This document shows positions 53,803 to 62,971 of a DNA stretch of 64,000 nucleotides, in pieces (the first letter of the stretch is position 1; every line of letters begins with the position of its first letter). The position numbers were made by a program, and so were the translations under genes. The notes beneath the pieces are model-generated. The model worked only from the letters and a program-made list of their open reading frames with translations, did not search any database and was not told the DNA's origin. Origin of the DNA: Oceanospirillum sp048264105 (GTDB lineage Bacteria; Pseudomonadota; Gammaproteobacteria; Pseudomonadales; Halomonadaceae); the NCBI GenBank assembly GCA_048264105.1, contig JBLXDJ010000001.1, positions 496,001 through 560,000 on the forward strand, read 5' to 3'.

Positions 53803-55123
53803 GGCTGTCTCCTGCACGAATTTTATCTCCCCATTGGCGGGCATGTTGTTTCAGTTTGTCGATATCAATCTGGGTGAGTATACCATCCCGTACCAGCATT
53901 TTGCCGTTCACCCATACGTGTTTTACTTTGTCGGCCATACGCGTGTATACCAGCTGAGAGACCGGGTGGTAGACAGGCTGAGTTTCAAGCTGGCTCATAT
54001 CAATAGCAATAATATCAGCCGCTTTACCTTCCTCCAGACTGCCGGTGATCGCTTCTATACCCAAAGCCTCGGCACCTTTTAGCGTTGCCATCTGAATCGC
54101 TTCGTAAGCAGGTAGTGCAGCAGCATCACCGGAAACAGCTTTGGCCAGCTGGGCCGCGGTTTGCATTTCACCAAACATATCCAGATCGTTGTTGCTGGCG
54201 GCACCATCGGTGCCCAGCGCAACGGTCACGCCGGCTTTAACCAAACGGTCAACCGGGCAGAAACCGCTGGCGAGTTTAAGGTTAGATTCCGGGCAGTGAA
54301 TCACTTTAACGTTATGGCGCTCAAGAAGAGACAGGTCTTCATCGTTGATCTGTGTAACGTGCACGGCCTGGAAGTTAGGGCCGAGAAGTCCCAGTTTTGC
54401 GAGGCGTGAGATTGGGCGTTCGCCATTTTTCTCCGCTTCTGTCACTTCAAAGGCGGTTTCATGGACGTGCATCTGAACCGGTATCTGTAGCTCTTCCTGA
54501 ATGGAAGCGATTTTCTTCAGAGGTTCGTCGGAAACGGTATAAGGTGCATGGGGGCCAAAGGCGATAGAAACCAAAGCGTTGTGGCGCTGGGCTGCATGGA
54601 CTTCAATGGCTTTGTGGATGCCCTCGTCAGCATCTTTTGCCCATGGAGTCGGGAAGTCGAGAATCGGGCAGCAGATCTGGGCGCGCATTCCCAGCTCACT
54701 TGCGGTTTCAGCTGCAACATCAGGGTAAAAGTACATATCGCTGAAACAGGTGGTTCCGGACTTGAGCATCTCGGCGATCGCCAGACGTGTCCCGTCACGA
54801 ACAAATTCGGGGCTGACAAAGGCGCCTTCCGCGGGCCAGATATGCTCCTGAAGCCAGGTCATTAATGCCAGATCATCGGCAAGTCCGCGAAAGAGCGACA
54901 TGGCCGCATGACCGTGAGCGTTGATCAGGCCGGGCATTAACAGATGATCTTCAAGCTCCAGTTCATTTTTGGCACTGTACTGTAACTTAGCCTTATCGGT
55001 TGGCAGGATTTCAAGAATTTTGCCCTGATTGACCGCAATACTATGAAACTCAAGCAGTGATTGGGCTTCATCAGCCGGCACGATCCAGCGAGCATGTAAC
55101 AAAGAATCAATTTGGCTCGTCAT
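53795..55123 (-). CDS. mtaD: 5-methylthioadenosine/S-adenosylhomocysteine deaminase (TRZ/ATZ hydrolase)
   Basis: 442 residues from ATG 55123 ('MTSQIDSLLHARWIVPAD'); the frame opens at 55189. Amidohydrolase metal site: H-x-H in 'MPGLINAHGHAAMSLFRGLA', His in 'PVQMHVHETAFEV', and 'VALGTDGAASNNDLDMFGEM'. Deaminates methylthioadenosine, giving methylthioinosine. mtnA, acting later in the same salvage route, is encoded divergently 171 bases away. First gene of the minus-strand mtaD-ubiG-mupP run. Confidence 0.9.
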   Translation of the reverse strand: MTSQIDSLLHARWIVPADEAQSLLEFHSIAVNQGKILEILPTDKAKLQYSAKNELELEDHLLMPGLINAHGHAAMSLFRGLADDLALMTWLQEHIWPAEGAFVSPEFVRDGTRLAIAEMLKSGTTCFSDMYFYPDVAAETASELGMRAQICCPILDFPTPWAKDADEGIHKAIEVHAAQRHNALVSIAFGPHAPYTVSDEPLKKIASIQEELQIPVQMHVHETAFEVTEAEKNGERPISRLAKLGLLGPNFQAVHVTQINDEDLSLLERHNVKVIHCPESNLKLASGFCPVDRLVKAGVTVALGTDGAASNNDLDMFGEMQTAAQLAKAVSGDAAALPAYEAIQMATLKGAEALGIEAITGSLEEGKAADIIAIDMSQLETQPVYHPVSQLVYTRMADKVKHVWVNGKMLVRDGILTQIDIDKLKQHARQWGDKIRAGDSHD

Positions 55124-55294
55124 AAGAGAAAATCCTGATAGATAACAAAAACTTCCGTACAGTATATGCACTTTTTGATGTGCTGGCACTGTCGATTTTT
55201 CTGCTCATCGTTATAATACCGCCTTGATTTTATTCTGCTGTTTGGCGGGTCTGGATTCAGGCTCTGTCAGGCGGCCCCCGTTATCGGAGTTGTA

Positions 55295-56371
55295 ATGAGC
55301 ATCACTGAAGAAAATGGTGTAGAGGCGATTATCTGGCAGGATGACCACCTGAAATTACTGGATCAAAGAGTTCTTCCTGAGCAAGAAGTGTATCTCTCGT
55401 ATCATGACTCTGACTTAGTGGCCGCAGCCATCACCGATATGGTGGTTCGTGGCGCTCCCGCAATCGGCATTACAGCGGCTTACGGCGTAGTCTTGGCTGC
55501 CCGGGCATGCTATCAGGCTGATCCTTCTGAGTGGAAAGTGCTTCTGGCTGAGCGGATTCAGGTATTGGCTGACTCCCGTCCAACCGCAGTCAATCTTTTC
55601 TGGGCACTGGACAAAATGAAGGCTCTGATCAGCAAGCTGGACTCTGCTGCTGATCCGGAAGCTCAGTTGCTGAAAATGGCGATTGAGATTCACCAGTCGG
55701 ATATTGCGGCCAACCGCACTATGGGCGAATTTGGCGCAGAATTGATTGCTGATACACAGGATTCCGGTCGTTCGGTGATGACGCATTGTAATACCGGTGC
55801 TTTGGCAACCGGTGGCGTCGGTACCGCTTTGGGGGTCATCAGAACAGCTTTTGAGAAAGGGCTGATTGATCACGTACATGCGGATGAAACGCGTCCATGG
55901 TTTCAGGGTGCACGCCTGACAGCCTGGGAGCTGATGCGCGAGGGGATTCCTGTCTCTCTTAATGTTGAGGGTGCAGCGGCTCATATTATGAAGACGCAGG
56001 ATGTATCCTGGGTCATTGTCGGCGCTGACCGAATTACGGCCAATGGTGATGTGGCGAATAAGATCGGTACGTATAATCTTGCGGTACTGGCGCTGCATCA
56101 TGGTGTGCGTTTTATGGTGGTTGCGCCTTCAAGCACGATCGATATGAGCCTGGAACATGGGGATGATATCCCTATTGAAGAGCGTGGGCCTGAGGAGGTT
56201 GTTGCTGTGAAAGGTCATCAGATCGCTCCGGAAGGAGTTGAAGTCTTTAACCCGGTATTTGATGTGACCCCTGCCGATCTGATCGATGTAATTGTCACAG
56301 AGAAGGGTATTGTAGAGCGTCCTTCAATCGATAAGATGAAAGCTCTGATGAGTAATGAGCACCTGCACTGA
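55295..56371 (+). CDS. mtnA: S-methyl-5-thioribose-1-phosphate isomerase
   Basis: 358 residues. eIF2B-like fold: 'VVRGAPAIGITAAYGVVLA', catalytic Cys in 'VMTHCNTGALATGGVGTAL', and the partner Asp in 'VIVGADRITANGDVANKIGTY'. Converts MTR-1-P to methylthioribulose-1-phosphate. The remaining Mtn genes are not in the window. A TATAAT at 55212-55217 may be its -10 box. Confidence 0.95.
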   Translation: MSITEENGVEAIIWQDDHLKLLDQRVLPEQEVYLSYHDSDLVAAAITDMVVRGAPAIGITAAYGVVLAARACYQADPSEWKVLLAERIQVLADSRPTAVNLFWALDKMKALISKLDSAADPEAQLLKMAIEIHQSDIAANRTMGEFGAELIADTQDSGRSVMTHCNTGALATGGVGTALGVIRTAFEKGLIDHVHADETRPWFQGARLTAWELMREGIPVSLNVEGAAAHIMKTQDVSWVIVGADRITANGDVANKIGTYNLAVLALHHGVRFMVVAPSSTIDMSLEHGDDIPIEERGPEEVVAVKGHQIAPEGVEVFNPVFDVTPADLIDVIVTEKGIVERPSIDKMKALMSNEHLH

Positions 56372-56390
56372 TAATTCAGGCGACTCAAAC

Positions 56391-56423
56391 AAAAAAACCT
56401 GATCCGATGATCAGGTTTTTTTG
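56391..56423. terminator. Bidirectional terminator between mtnA and cheV
   Basis: AACCTGATC / GATCAGGTT around CGAT, with A7 on the left and T7 on the right. Confidence 0.92.
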
Positions 56424-56437
56424 TTTATGAGTGCTGA

Positions 56438-57394
56438 TCAGGCAGCGCTGGAAGGTTTCAGTCGCTCCAGTACCGCATTGGCCAGCTCGTTGGCATCAAA
56501 CTTAGCAATGAAGTCATCAGCACCGACTTTTTCAACCATGGCTTTATTGAATACGCCACTTAAAGAGGTGTGCAGAAGGGTGTACAGATCCTTCATGTCC
56601 GGGTTTTCTTTAACTCTGCGAGTCAGGGTGTAGCCATCCATCTCCGGCATCTCAATATCAGAGATCATCATCAGGTATTCATCGTTAGGATGCTTGCCCG
56701 CCATCGTGATCTCTTCCAGATGCTGATAGGCTTCCAGTCCATTTTTCAGCAGTGTGCAGCTAAAGCCAACGGCTTCAAGGCAGCGTTTAATCTGGTTACG
56801 GGCAACAACCGAGTCATCGACAACTAGTACGTTCTTATTCGGAGCTGCGCCTTCCTCGTTTTGCTGTTCATAAGCAGAGTCCAGTGCTTCGGTCAGAGGG
56901 CTGTTAACTTCCTCATTGAACGGCATAATCTCAGCGATAATCTTCTCGACATCAATGATCTCGATAATCTCTTCGCCGTATTTTGAGATAGCGGTCAGAT
57001 AGTGATCTTTACCGACGCCACGTGGTGGTGGATGAATATCGCTCCACTCAATATTGATGATGTGTTCAACTTTGTGAACGAGAAAACCCTGCATCTTGCG
57101 GTTGTACTCGGCCACAATCACGCTCTTACCACGGACATTGGTGGAATCACCGTGACCGATGGCCAGTTTCAGATCGATAATCGGAAGAGGGCCATCCATA
57201 GTATTCGCAACACCGAGAGCGATGGGGTGGCGGTGCGGCATTTCGTTCAATGCAGGGCAGGTGATGATTTTCTTCACCTTGAACACATTGATGCCGTATA
57301 ACTGTTTATCTTCCAGACGGAACAGCAGAAGCTCCAGACGGTTTTCACCGGCCAGCTGCGTTCGTTGGTTTACCGTGTTAAGAAGTTTACTCAT
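56438..57394 (-). CDS. cheV: Chemotaxis coupling protein CheV
   Basis: 318 residues. CheW-like domain to about residue 165 ('LLLFRLEDKQLYGINVFKVK', 'PLPIIDLKLAIG', 'IEWSDIHPPPRG'), then a receiver domain (about 185-310) with 'VLVVDDSVVARNQIKRCLE' and the phosphorylated Asp in 'MMISDIEMPEMDGYTL'. Couples receptors to CheA. 13 bases after the HDOD gene, presumably one operon. Confidence 0.96.
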   Translation of the reverse strand: MSKLLNTVNQRTQLAGENRLELLLFRLEDKQLYGINVFKVKKIITCPALNEMPHRHPIALGVANTMDGPLPIIDLKLAIGHGDSTNVRGKSVIVAEYNRKMQGFLVHKVEHIINIEWSDIHPPPRGVGKDHYLTAISKYGEEIIEIIDVEKIIAEIMPFNEEVNSPLTEALDSAYEQQNEEGAAPNKNVLVVDDSVVARNQIKRCLEAVGFSCTLLKNGLEAYQHLEEITMAGKHPNDEYLMMISDIEMPEMDGYTLTRRVKENPDMKDLYTLLHTSLSGVFNKAMVEKVGADDFIAKFDANELANAVLERLKPSSAA

Positions 57395-57407
57395 TACCTT
57401 AAAACTC

Positions 57408-58631
57408 CTATGACTCTGCTGAGGAGGTTAGTCCCTGCTGCAGAGCGGTTGCCCATCGGCTTGCTTCCAAGTAGGCCGAGTGCGCGAGATCCTTATCGAA
57501 CTGGCTATCCTCAATTTTTTGCCAGTCCACATGCTCATAATAGATGGCACATTGCAGAGCTGCCCCCGTTCTTCCTTCAAAATGTAGCACAGCATCTTTA
57601 ATTGCGGCGCTGAGAGGAAGCTCCGACAGGATTGTATCCATCGGAATATCGAGTAGAACATCCAGTAGTGAGATTAAGCCTGCATTAAAGAAAATTGACT
57701 CATTGGGCCAGCCGTGTGATTTGGCCAGCAACTCACACATCCGGGCTCTTGTCAGGGCCAGGTAAAACAGATCAGGTGATCGTGTTGTTGACTCGGACAA
57801 AGCAATAACCAGACTGATACTGCGTAGTGAGTTAAGTCCCAAATAGATCAGGGCTTCTTTGATGCTATTGATTTTGCGATTAAAATTATAATACGCAGAA
57901 TTAATGAATCTTAACAGTTTATAATAAAGCTGTAAGTCCTGAACGATCAGATTTTCCAGATCTTCCAGAGAAACATTGACATCGCCCAGCATGTTGAGGA
58001 TTTCAAGAGCGATGAGTTTGTTACTGGGGAACTGCTTAATATCCGTGGTTTCCGGACGGGGCAGATACCGGCCCTGAATACTGTGAACCCCTTGCTCGGT
58101 AAGCTGAGTATAAAGCGATTCATCATCCACTTCTGAGGCGATACAGCGCCAGTTGTCAGCGATCTGATACTTGAGCTTATGTCGTATGTAGTATTCGCCC
58201 GGCGCACGAATGAAGCTGAGATTGCCCAGTAGATCTTCAGACAGATCAGGCAGGTCGCCCTGCTTCAGAGACAGTCCGAAATGTGCGCCACGTTTTTTTA
58301 GTCCCTTGATCAGCAGGGGGTCGATTCTTATCGCCTGGCGGGATTCAAGCATCAGCCAGAACTGATCCATCGGGAAGCGAAGTTCGTTATAGATCAGTCG
58401 GACCGTATCAGCATCGGCCAGCAAAAGAGCGGGTCTGTGATTGAGCAGATCATGAATTCTGGGATCTGTTAATGTCGCTGAAATAATTTCGGGGAGAGCG
58501 GGTTGATACTGTCCTGTTTCTCCTGCCACGAGTTCGTATGCGATAACATTAAATTCAGAGTCGCACACAGGAATACGGGCGAAAGGGGTTCCTGATCTAT
58601 TTTCCACGCTAATATCTGCCGTTAAGTCCAC
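57408..58631 (-). CDS. HDOD domain protein with degenerate EAL-like N-terminus (YuxH type)
   Basis: 407 residues from GTG 58631; no better start is visible and an in-frame stop lies just upstream. The N-terminal half follows the EAL fold but the E-A-L and metal-site acids are lost ('VIAYELVAG', 'FGLSLKQGDLPDLSE'), so no c-di-GMP hydrolysis is expected. The C-terminal HDOD domain (about 200-400) has 'LIVQDLQLYYKLLRFINSAY' and 'IKEALIYLGLNSLRSISLVI'. Upstream of cheV; likely motility or biofilm signalling by association. Confidence 0.88.
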   Translation of the reverse strand: MDLTADISVENRSGTPFARIPVCDSEFNVIAYELVAGETGQYQPALPEIISATLTDPRIHDLLNHRPALLLADADTVRLIYNELRFPMDQFWLMLESRQAIRIDPLLIKGLKKRGAHFGLSLKQGDLPDLSEDLLGNLSFIRAPGEYYIRHKLKYQIADNWRCIASEVDDESLYTQLTEQGVHSIQGRYLPRPETTDIKQFPSNKLIALEILNMLGDVNVSLEDLENLIVQDLQLYYKLLRFINSAYYNFNRKINSIKEALIYLGLNSLRSISLVIALSESTTRSPDLFYLALTRARMCELLAKSHGWPNESIFFNAGLISLLDVLLDIPMDTILSELPLSAAIKDAVLHFEGRTGAALQCAIYYEHVDWQKIEDSQFDKDLAHSAYLEASRWATALQQGLTSSAES

Positions 58632-58720
58632 TTTGAAGCCATATTACTAGGATTAATCCCTATTGCTATTGTTCGTATGTAAAGAATAGCACCGGTTTTA
58701 AAAAAAGTTTAAACAGGGTG

Positions 58721-58748
58721 TTGACGAAATAAAATAATGACCTATAAT
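58721..58748 (+). promoter_or_regulatory. Sigma-70 promoter of the tRNA-Asn gene
   Basis: TTGACG (58721-58726), 16-base spacer, TATAAT (58743-58748); the tRNA begins 21 bases after the -10 box. Confidence 0.92.
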
Positions 58749-58769
58749 ACGCGCCATCTCTTAGAGAGA

Positions 58770-58845
58770 TCCCTGATAGCTCAGTTGGTAGAGCAGTAGA
58801 CTGTTAATCTATTGGTCGCAGGTTCGAGTCCTGCTCGGGGAGCCA
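58770..58845 (+). tRNA. tRNA-Asn (anticodon GTT)
   Basis: 76 bases with encoded CCA. The acceptor TCCCTGA pairs with TCGGGGA (one G-U). The D arm is AGCTCAGTTGGTAGAGC, the anticodon loop CTGTTAA gives GTT, and the T loop is GTTCGAGTC. Confidence 0.97.
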
Positions 58846-58851
58846 AATTCG

Positions 58852-58884
58852 AAAACCCGCTTTCTTACGAAAGCGGGTTTTTTT
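58852..58884 (+). terminator. Terminator of the tRNA-Asn gene
   Basis: AAAACCCGCTTTC (58852-58864) / GAAAGCGGGTTTT (58869-58881), loop TTAC, ending in seven T. Confidence 0.95.
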
Positions 58885-58931
58885 ATGCCCGCGATTTGAA
58901 CGGAAGTGGGATGGGTTCAGGTTCAAAAAAC

Positions 58932-58967
58932 AAAAAAGCCCCTCCGGTAAGATACCGGAGGGGCTTT
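58932..58967 (-). terminator. Terminator of fabV
   Basis: GCCCCTCCGGTA / TACCGGAGGGGC, 3-base loop; six A on the plus strand become the T run for the minus-strand transcript. Confidence 0.93.
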
Positions 58968-58986
58968 CAGGCAAGCGTTCTGTTGC

Positions 58987-60189
58987 TTACAGTTCGATTG
59001 GCTGGAAGTCTACCAGAGGGCTTACATCTGCCTCGTAGTCAACGCCATCAAGACCAAAGCCAAACAGCTTCAGGAACTCGTCCTTGTACAGTTGGTAGTC
59101 AGTCACATCAAACAGGTTCTCAGTGGTTACCTGAGGCCATAGTTTGCGGCATTCTTCCTGAACTTCTTCTTTCAGTTCCCAGTCATCCAGACGCAGGCGG
59201 TTGCTGTCGTCAGTCGCCGGAGCACTGTTATCGTCTTTGAACAGCTGGGTGCTGAACATACGATGGATCTGTTGCATGCAGCCTTCGTGCAGACCTTGCT
59301 CGCGCATGATGCGGAATACCATCGCCAGATACAGCGGCATTACAGGAATTGCAGAAGATGCCTGAGTTACAACAGACTTAAGTACAGCAACGTTCGCGCT
59401 GCCGCCTTTCTCGCTCAGTTTGCTGTTCAGCTCGCTTGCTGCACGATCCAGATCTTCTTTTGCTTTACCCAGAGCACCGTGCCAGTAGATCGGCCAGGTG
59501 ATGTCGGTACCGATGTAGGAGTAAGCTACGGTTTTGCAACCTTCTGCCAGAACACCTGCATCGTTAAGCGCGTTGATCCACAGTTCCCAGTCTTCGCCAC
59601 CCATTACGGTTACAGTATCAGCCACTTCCTGTTCGGTCGCCGGCTCGATCTCTGCTTCGGTAATCACATCTTTGTTGGTGTCGATTGCCGTAGAGCGGTA
59701 TGGTTCGCCGATTGGCTTCAGGCTGGAGCGGATCACTTCACCCGTATCCGGCAGTTTACGAACCGGAGATGCCAGAGAGTAAACAACCATATCGATATCG
59801 CCCAGATCCTGTTTGATCAGTTCGATAACCTTGGCGCGTGCTTCATGGGAGAAGGCGTCGCCATTGATGCTTTTGGCATACAAACCGGCTTCATTGGCCG
59901 CCTTGTCAAACGCTGCGGCGTTATACCAGCCTGCAGTACCTGTTTTCTTCTCGGTCGCTGGCTTTTCAAAGAAAACGCCAATCGTTGATGCACCGGAACC
60001 AAAGGCAGATGCAATACGTGAAGACAGGCCGTAACCGCTTGAAGAACCGATTACCAGAACGCGCTTAGGTCCGTTTTTGATCGGGCCTTGTGCTTTTGTG
60101 AACTCAATCTGTTCACGCACATTGGCTTCACATCCTGTTGGGTGAGTTGTCGTACAAATAAAACCGCGAATTTTTGGCTTAATAATCAT
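58987..60189 (-). CDS. fabV: Trans-2-enoyl-ACP/CoA reductase FabV
   Basis: 400 residues, the normal FabV length. 'MIIKPKIRGFICTTTHPTGC' start, NADH loop 'VLVIGSSSGYGLSSRIASAF', and the long Y-x8-K catalytic spacing (in 'YWHGALGKAK') that separates FabV from FabI. Last step of fatty-acid elongation; FabV enzymes are less triclosan-sensitive than FabI. Single gene. Confidence 0.97.
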   Translation of the reverse strand: MIIKPKIRGFICTTTHPTGCEANVREQIEFTKAQGPIKNGPKRVLVIGSSSGYGLSSRIASAFGSGASTIGVFFEKPATEKKTGTAGWYNAAAFDKAANEAGLYAKSINGDAFSHEARAKVIELIKQDLGDIDMVVYSLASPVRKLPDTGEVIRSSLKPIGEPYRSTAIDTNKDVITEAEIEPATEQEVADTVTVMGGEDWELWINALNDAGVLAEGCKTVAYSYIGTDITWPIYWHGALGKAKEDLDRAASELNSKLSEKGGSANVAVLKSVVTQASSAIPVMPLYLAMVFRIMREQGLHEGCMQQIHRMFSTQLFKDDNSAPATDDSNRLRLDDWELKEEVQEECRKLWPQVTTENLFDVTDYQLYKDEFLKLFGFGLDGVDYEADVSPLVDFQPIEL

Positions 60190-60318
60190 AATTCGTCTGC
60201 GTTGTTAATCTCTTCGGGTGGAGCAGGCGGCGGTATTAAAAACCGAAGCCCAGTTGAGGCAATGATACCTTACTCTCATTCGAAGGTCTTGTGCATCGAA
60301 TAGGAATTAACTGTTTGA

Positions 60319-60492
60319 TTAGGCTGCTTTTGCAACGTTTCTTTTCTTTTGTAGGATTTGTGTACAGGAACGGCAGAAGTCCAGATAACGTCCTTCAAGT
60401 GGCAGGTAATATTCGGAGCGGGGAAGCCGTCTGAAGCAGCTGCCACAGGTGAAACCTGAAAAGTAGCCGCCATAGTATGACTGTTGTTTCAT
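60319..60492 (-). CDS. Small zinc-ribbon protein, 57 residues
   Basis: Start ATG 60492 follows AGGAGG by six bases; the longer frame to 60582 has no such site. Two Cys pairs, C-G-S-C and C-R-S-C, 21 residues apart, form a likely zinc ribbon in a Tyr/Arg-rich small protein ('MKQQSYYGGYFSGF', 'LPLEGRYLDFC'), with a basic C-terminus (QKKRNVAKAA). Nucleic-acid or ribosome binding would fit but is speculation. I do not recognise the family. Confidence 0.7.
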   Translation of the reverse strand: MKQQSYYGGYFSGFTCGSCFRRLPRSEYYLPLEGRYLDFCRSCTQILQKKRNVAKAA

Positions 60493-60745
60493 CGCTTGCC
60501 TCCTGAGGAATCTCTTAAAAGCACTCCCGGCGGGTAACGGTAGCGCGACTGCTGATAATTTGCCGGTGCGTTTAAAACGCATCTGAGCTTAATTTCCGTT
60601 CCCAATTTGGGGTGATAGTCATGCTTGCGACGCTGTGTCAGTATCACGTCGTTTTATGACTTTTCTGTGAAGAGCGTTTTACTTTTGGTCTATTTCATTT
60701 GATGTATAGGCGGGGCATGATGCAGAAGTTTTTTCAAACAGGTGT

Positions 60746-61129
60746 ATGGACGCTATGCTATTTGGCTTTTTAATTTTGTTGTTGTGCCAGTTTTTTGGTG
60801 AACTCATCGTCCGCTATCTGGATTGGCCTTTTCCCGGACCTGTAGTGGGTATGGTGCTGTTGTTGGTGGGTTTGATCATTAACGGTGGCGTCCCTACCGG
60901 CGTGCGTCAGGCCAGTGAAGGTCTGCTGACTTATCTGGCATTGCTGTTTGTGCCGGCGGGTGTCGGTCTGATGGTTCACTATAAACTGATCGCCGCTGAT
61001 GGGCTGGTAATTGCAACGGCATTAGTGCTGAGTACGGCCGTCACTCTGCTGGTGACCGGAGTTTTGTTAAACAAACTGGCGGCGAAGCATATAGATAAGG
61101 AGCCGAAGAGTGGAAACCAAAATGGATGA
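60746..61129 (+). CDS. LrgA/CidA family holin-like membrane protein
   Basis: 127 residues, four hydrophobic helices with 'FPGPVVGMVLLLVGLIING' and 'LALLFVPAGVGLMVHY', the CidA/LrgA signatures. Overlaps the LrgB gene by 20 bases. The pair resembles carbon-overflow/murein-hydrolase control systems and, in other bacteria and plants, pyruvate or glycolate transport. Confidence 0.93.
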   Translation: MDAMLFGFLILLLCQFFGELIVRYLDWPFPGPVVGMVLLLVGLIINGGVPTGVRQASEGLLTYLALLFVPAGVGLMVHYKLIAADGLVIATALVLSTAVTLLVTGVLLNKLAAKHIDKEPKSGNQNG

Positions 61130-61841
61130 TCTGAGTACGCTCTGGGTTTATCTGTCGGCCAGCCCGATTATGAGCATTATGGTGACGCTGGCAGCCTTTC
61201 TGGTTGCGACCCGTATTAACCGACTGGCCGGTGGCAGTGCTTTTCTGCACCCTGTGATTGTGGCGATTGCGCTTATTGTGGCTTTTCTGACGCTGATCGA
61301 TATGAATTATCAGCAGTATTTTGAGGGTGCGCAGTTTATCCATTTTCTGCTTGGTCCGGCTACGGTCGCTTTGGCAGTGCCTTTATATGATCATCTCGAA
61401 CGGGTTAAGCAGATGTTCTGGCCGCTGATCATCGCTTGTATCTCAGGGATTATTACTGCAGCACTCTCAACGATCGCGATTGTCAGTGGTATGGGAGGAA
61501 GCAGGGAAACAGTGCTTTCCCTGACACCAAAGTCGGTTACATCACCCATTGCGATGGGTATTGCTGAAAAAATAGGTGGCTACCCATCCCTGACCGCAGG
61601 ACTGGTTCTGGTGACCGGTGCAATCGGCTGTGTTTTAGGCCCTTTGATGTTTAAAGCGCTGAAAATTAATGATCATAGTGTTCAGGGCTTTACCATGGGG
61701 CTTGCGGCTCATGGTTTTGGAACAGCCCAGAGCTTTACCGTCAGTTCCGTTGCCGGTGCGTTTGCCGGTCTTGCCATGGGGCTGACCGGCATGCTGAGTG
61801 CCTTTATCCTGCCTCTGGTGGTACGTTTTCTTGGGGTTTAA
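61110..61841 (+). CDS. LrgB/CidB family membrane protein
   Basis: 243 residues from GTG 61110, seven bases after AAGGAG. Eight or so helices; 'LLGPATVALAVPLYDHLE', 'LTPKSVTSPIAMGIAEKIGG' and 'GLAAHGFGTAQSF' are the LrgB hallmarks. Partner of the LrgA gene. Its 3' end overlaps the 3' end of the convergent DMT pseudogene by 38 bases. Confidence 0.94.
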   Translation: METKMDDLSTLWVYLSASPIMSIMVTLAAFLVATRINRLAGGSAFLHPVIVAIALIVAFLTLIDMNYQQYFEGAQFIHFLLGPATVALAVPLYDHLERVKQMFWPLIIACISGIITAALSTIAIVSGMGGSRETVLSLTPKSVTSPIAMGIAEKIGGYPSLTAGLVLVTGAIGCVLGPLMFKALKINDHSVQGFTMGLAAHGFGTAQSFTVSSVAGAFAGLAMGLTGMLSAFILPLVVRFLGV

Positions 61842-62772
61842 GTTCCTCAGCTGAAACACCGCCATCTGTCCGGCTCTCTGTATCGAGAGCCATCTCTTTT
61901 TCTCTTCTGTCCGGCATCTGGCTGAGCGCTAATCCAGCAATCACCAGAAAGCTTGCGATGATCTGTCCCTGAGTAAAGCGTTCATCCAGAATCAGGAATG
62001 CCATGATAACGGTGAACACGGGAATCAGGTTGGTATAAGCGCTGGCATGGGTCGCCTGAATCTGCTGAACCGACCAGTTATACAGGCCGTAAGCACCCAG
62101 TGTGATGAGTGCGCCAAGGTACAGAATCGAGAGTATACCTTCCTGATGGAATACAACCCCCCCTTCTGCGGAGAGTGCCAGAGGCAGAAAAAATACTGTG
62201 CCAAAGAACGACTGAAATGCGGTGATAAACCAGGCGCTGTAACGGTCGGAGAGCTTCTTCAGAATCAGGGTGTACACTGCCGCACAGACCATCGCCATCA
62301 GTTCCATGATATTGCCAAAGACCGGATTCGGAGCGCTCTCATCGGCCTGACTGCTTGTACTGAGAAGAACGGCACCGGCAATCGCCAGTCCAAAGCCCAG
62401 AATCGTCCACAGATTGACCCTTTCCTTCAGCCAGAATGCTGCGCCTATCGCCACCAGCATGGGCAGCAAAGCGGTGATCATACCGGCTTGCGATGCGCTG
62501 GTATTTTCCAGAGCCAGGCTTTCAAAGATGAAATAGAGACCTGGTTCAGCAAAGGCCAGAGCCAACAGCTAGAGCTTATCCCGATGGGGAATGTGCTGCG
62601 GTTTAAGCATTTTCCAGAACGGCAGAAAGCAGATGGCAGCAACCAGCATGCGGCCAAAGATAACCCACTCAGGTGGATACCACTGAAAGGCGTATTTAAG
62701 GGCGATAAAAGAGCTGGCCCAAAGCAACATAGCCAGTAAGAGGGCCATACTGGCCATGTATCGTGGTGCCAT
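61804..62772 (-). pseudogene. EamA/DMT transporter interrupted by one in-frame amber codon
   Basis: From ATG 62772 the frame reads 'MAPRYMASMALLLAMLLWASS' and 67 codons later meets TAG (62571-62569) after H-R-D-K-L. Translation of the same frame continues without shift as 'LLALAFAEPGLYFIFESLAL' and completes a normal EamA pair of repeats (322 codons in total, tail to 61804). Everything but that codon looks intact. The change is consistent with Lys/Gln/Glu/Trp-to-TAG mutation, or a sequencing error, or suppressed amber. The C-terminal 30 residues are polar. Confidence 0.85.
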
Positions 62773-62901
62773 GATTCTTCCCGCTGAAATCAGATAATCA
62801 AGCAATATAAGTAAGCCGCAAGATTAGGCCTGGTTGATATTTCTGTCCAGAGAGAAAATGATCAGATGATGGGTGATGTCCGATAACTGCAATTAAAACG
62901 A

Positions 62902-62932
62902 CAAAAGCCCCTGCAAAGTGCAGAGGCTTTTG
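62902..62932 (-). terminator. Terminator after the multiheme cytochrome gene
   Basis: On the minus strand AAAAGCCTCTGCA pairs with TGCAGGGGCTTTT (one U-G pair), 3-base loop, ending in a T run. The wobble works only on the minus strand. Confidence 0.85.
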
Positions 62933-62971
62933 GCTTTTCGGGCTCAGATATCCGTATCTAATGATGAAGAA

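Noticed and set aside
55124..55294. SAM or SAH riboswitch, and a LexA-like box, between mtaD and mtnA
   Set aside because: No aptamer core is visible; ACAGTATATGCAC lacks the symmetric CTG...CAG of LexA sites.
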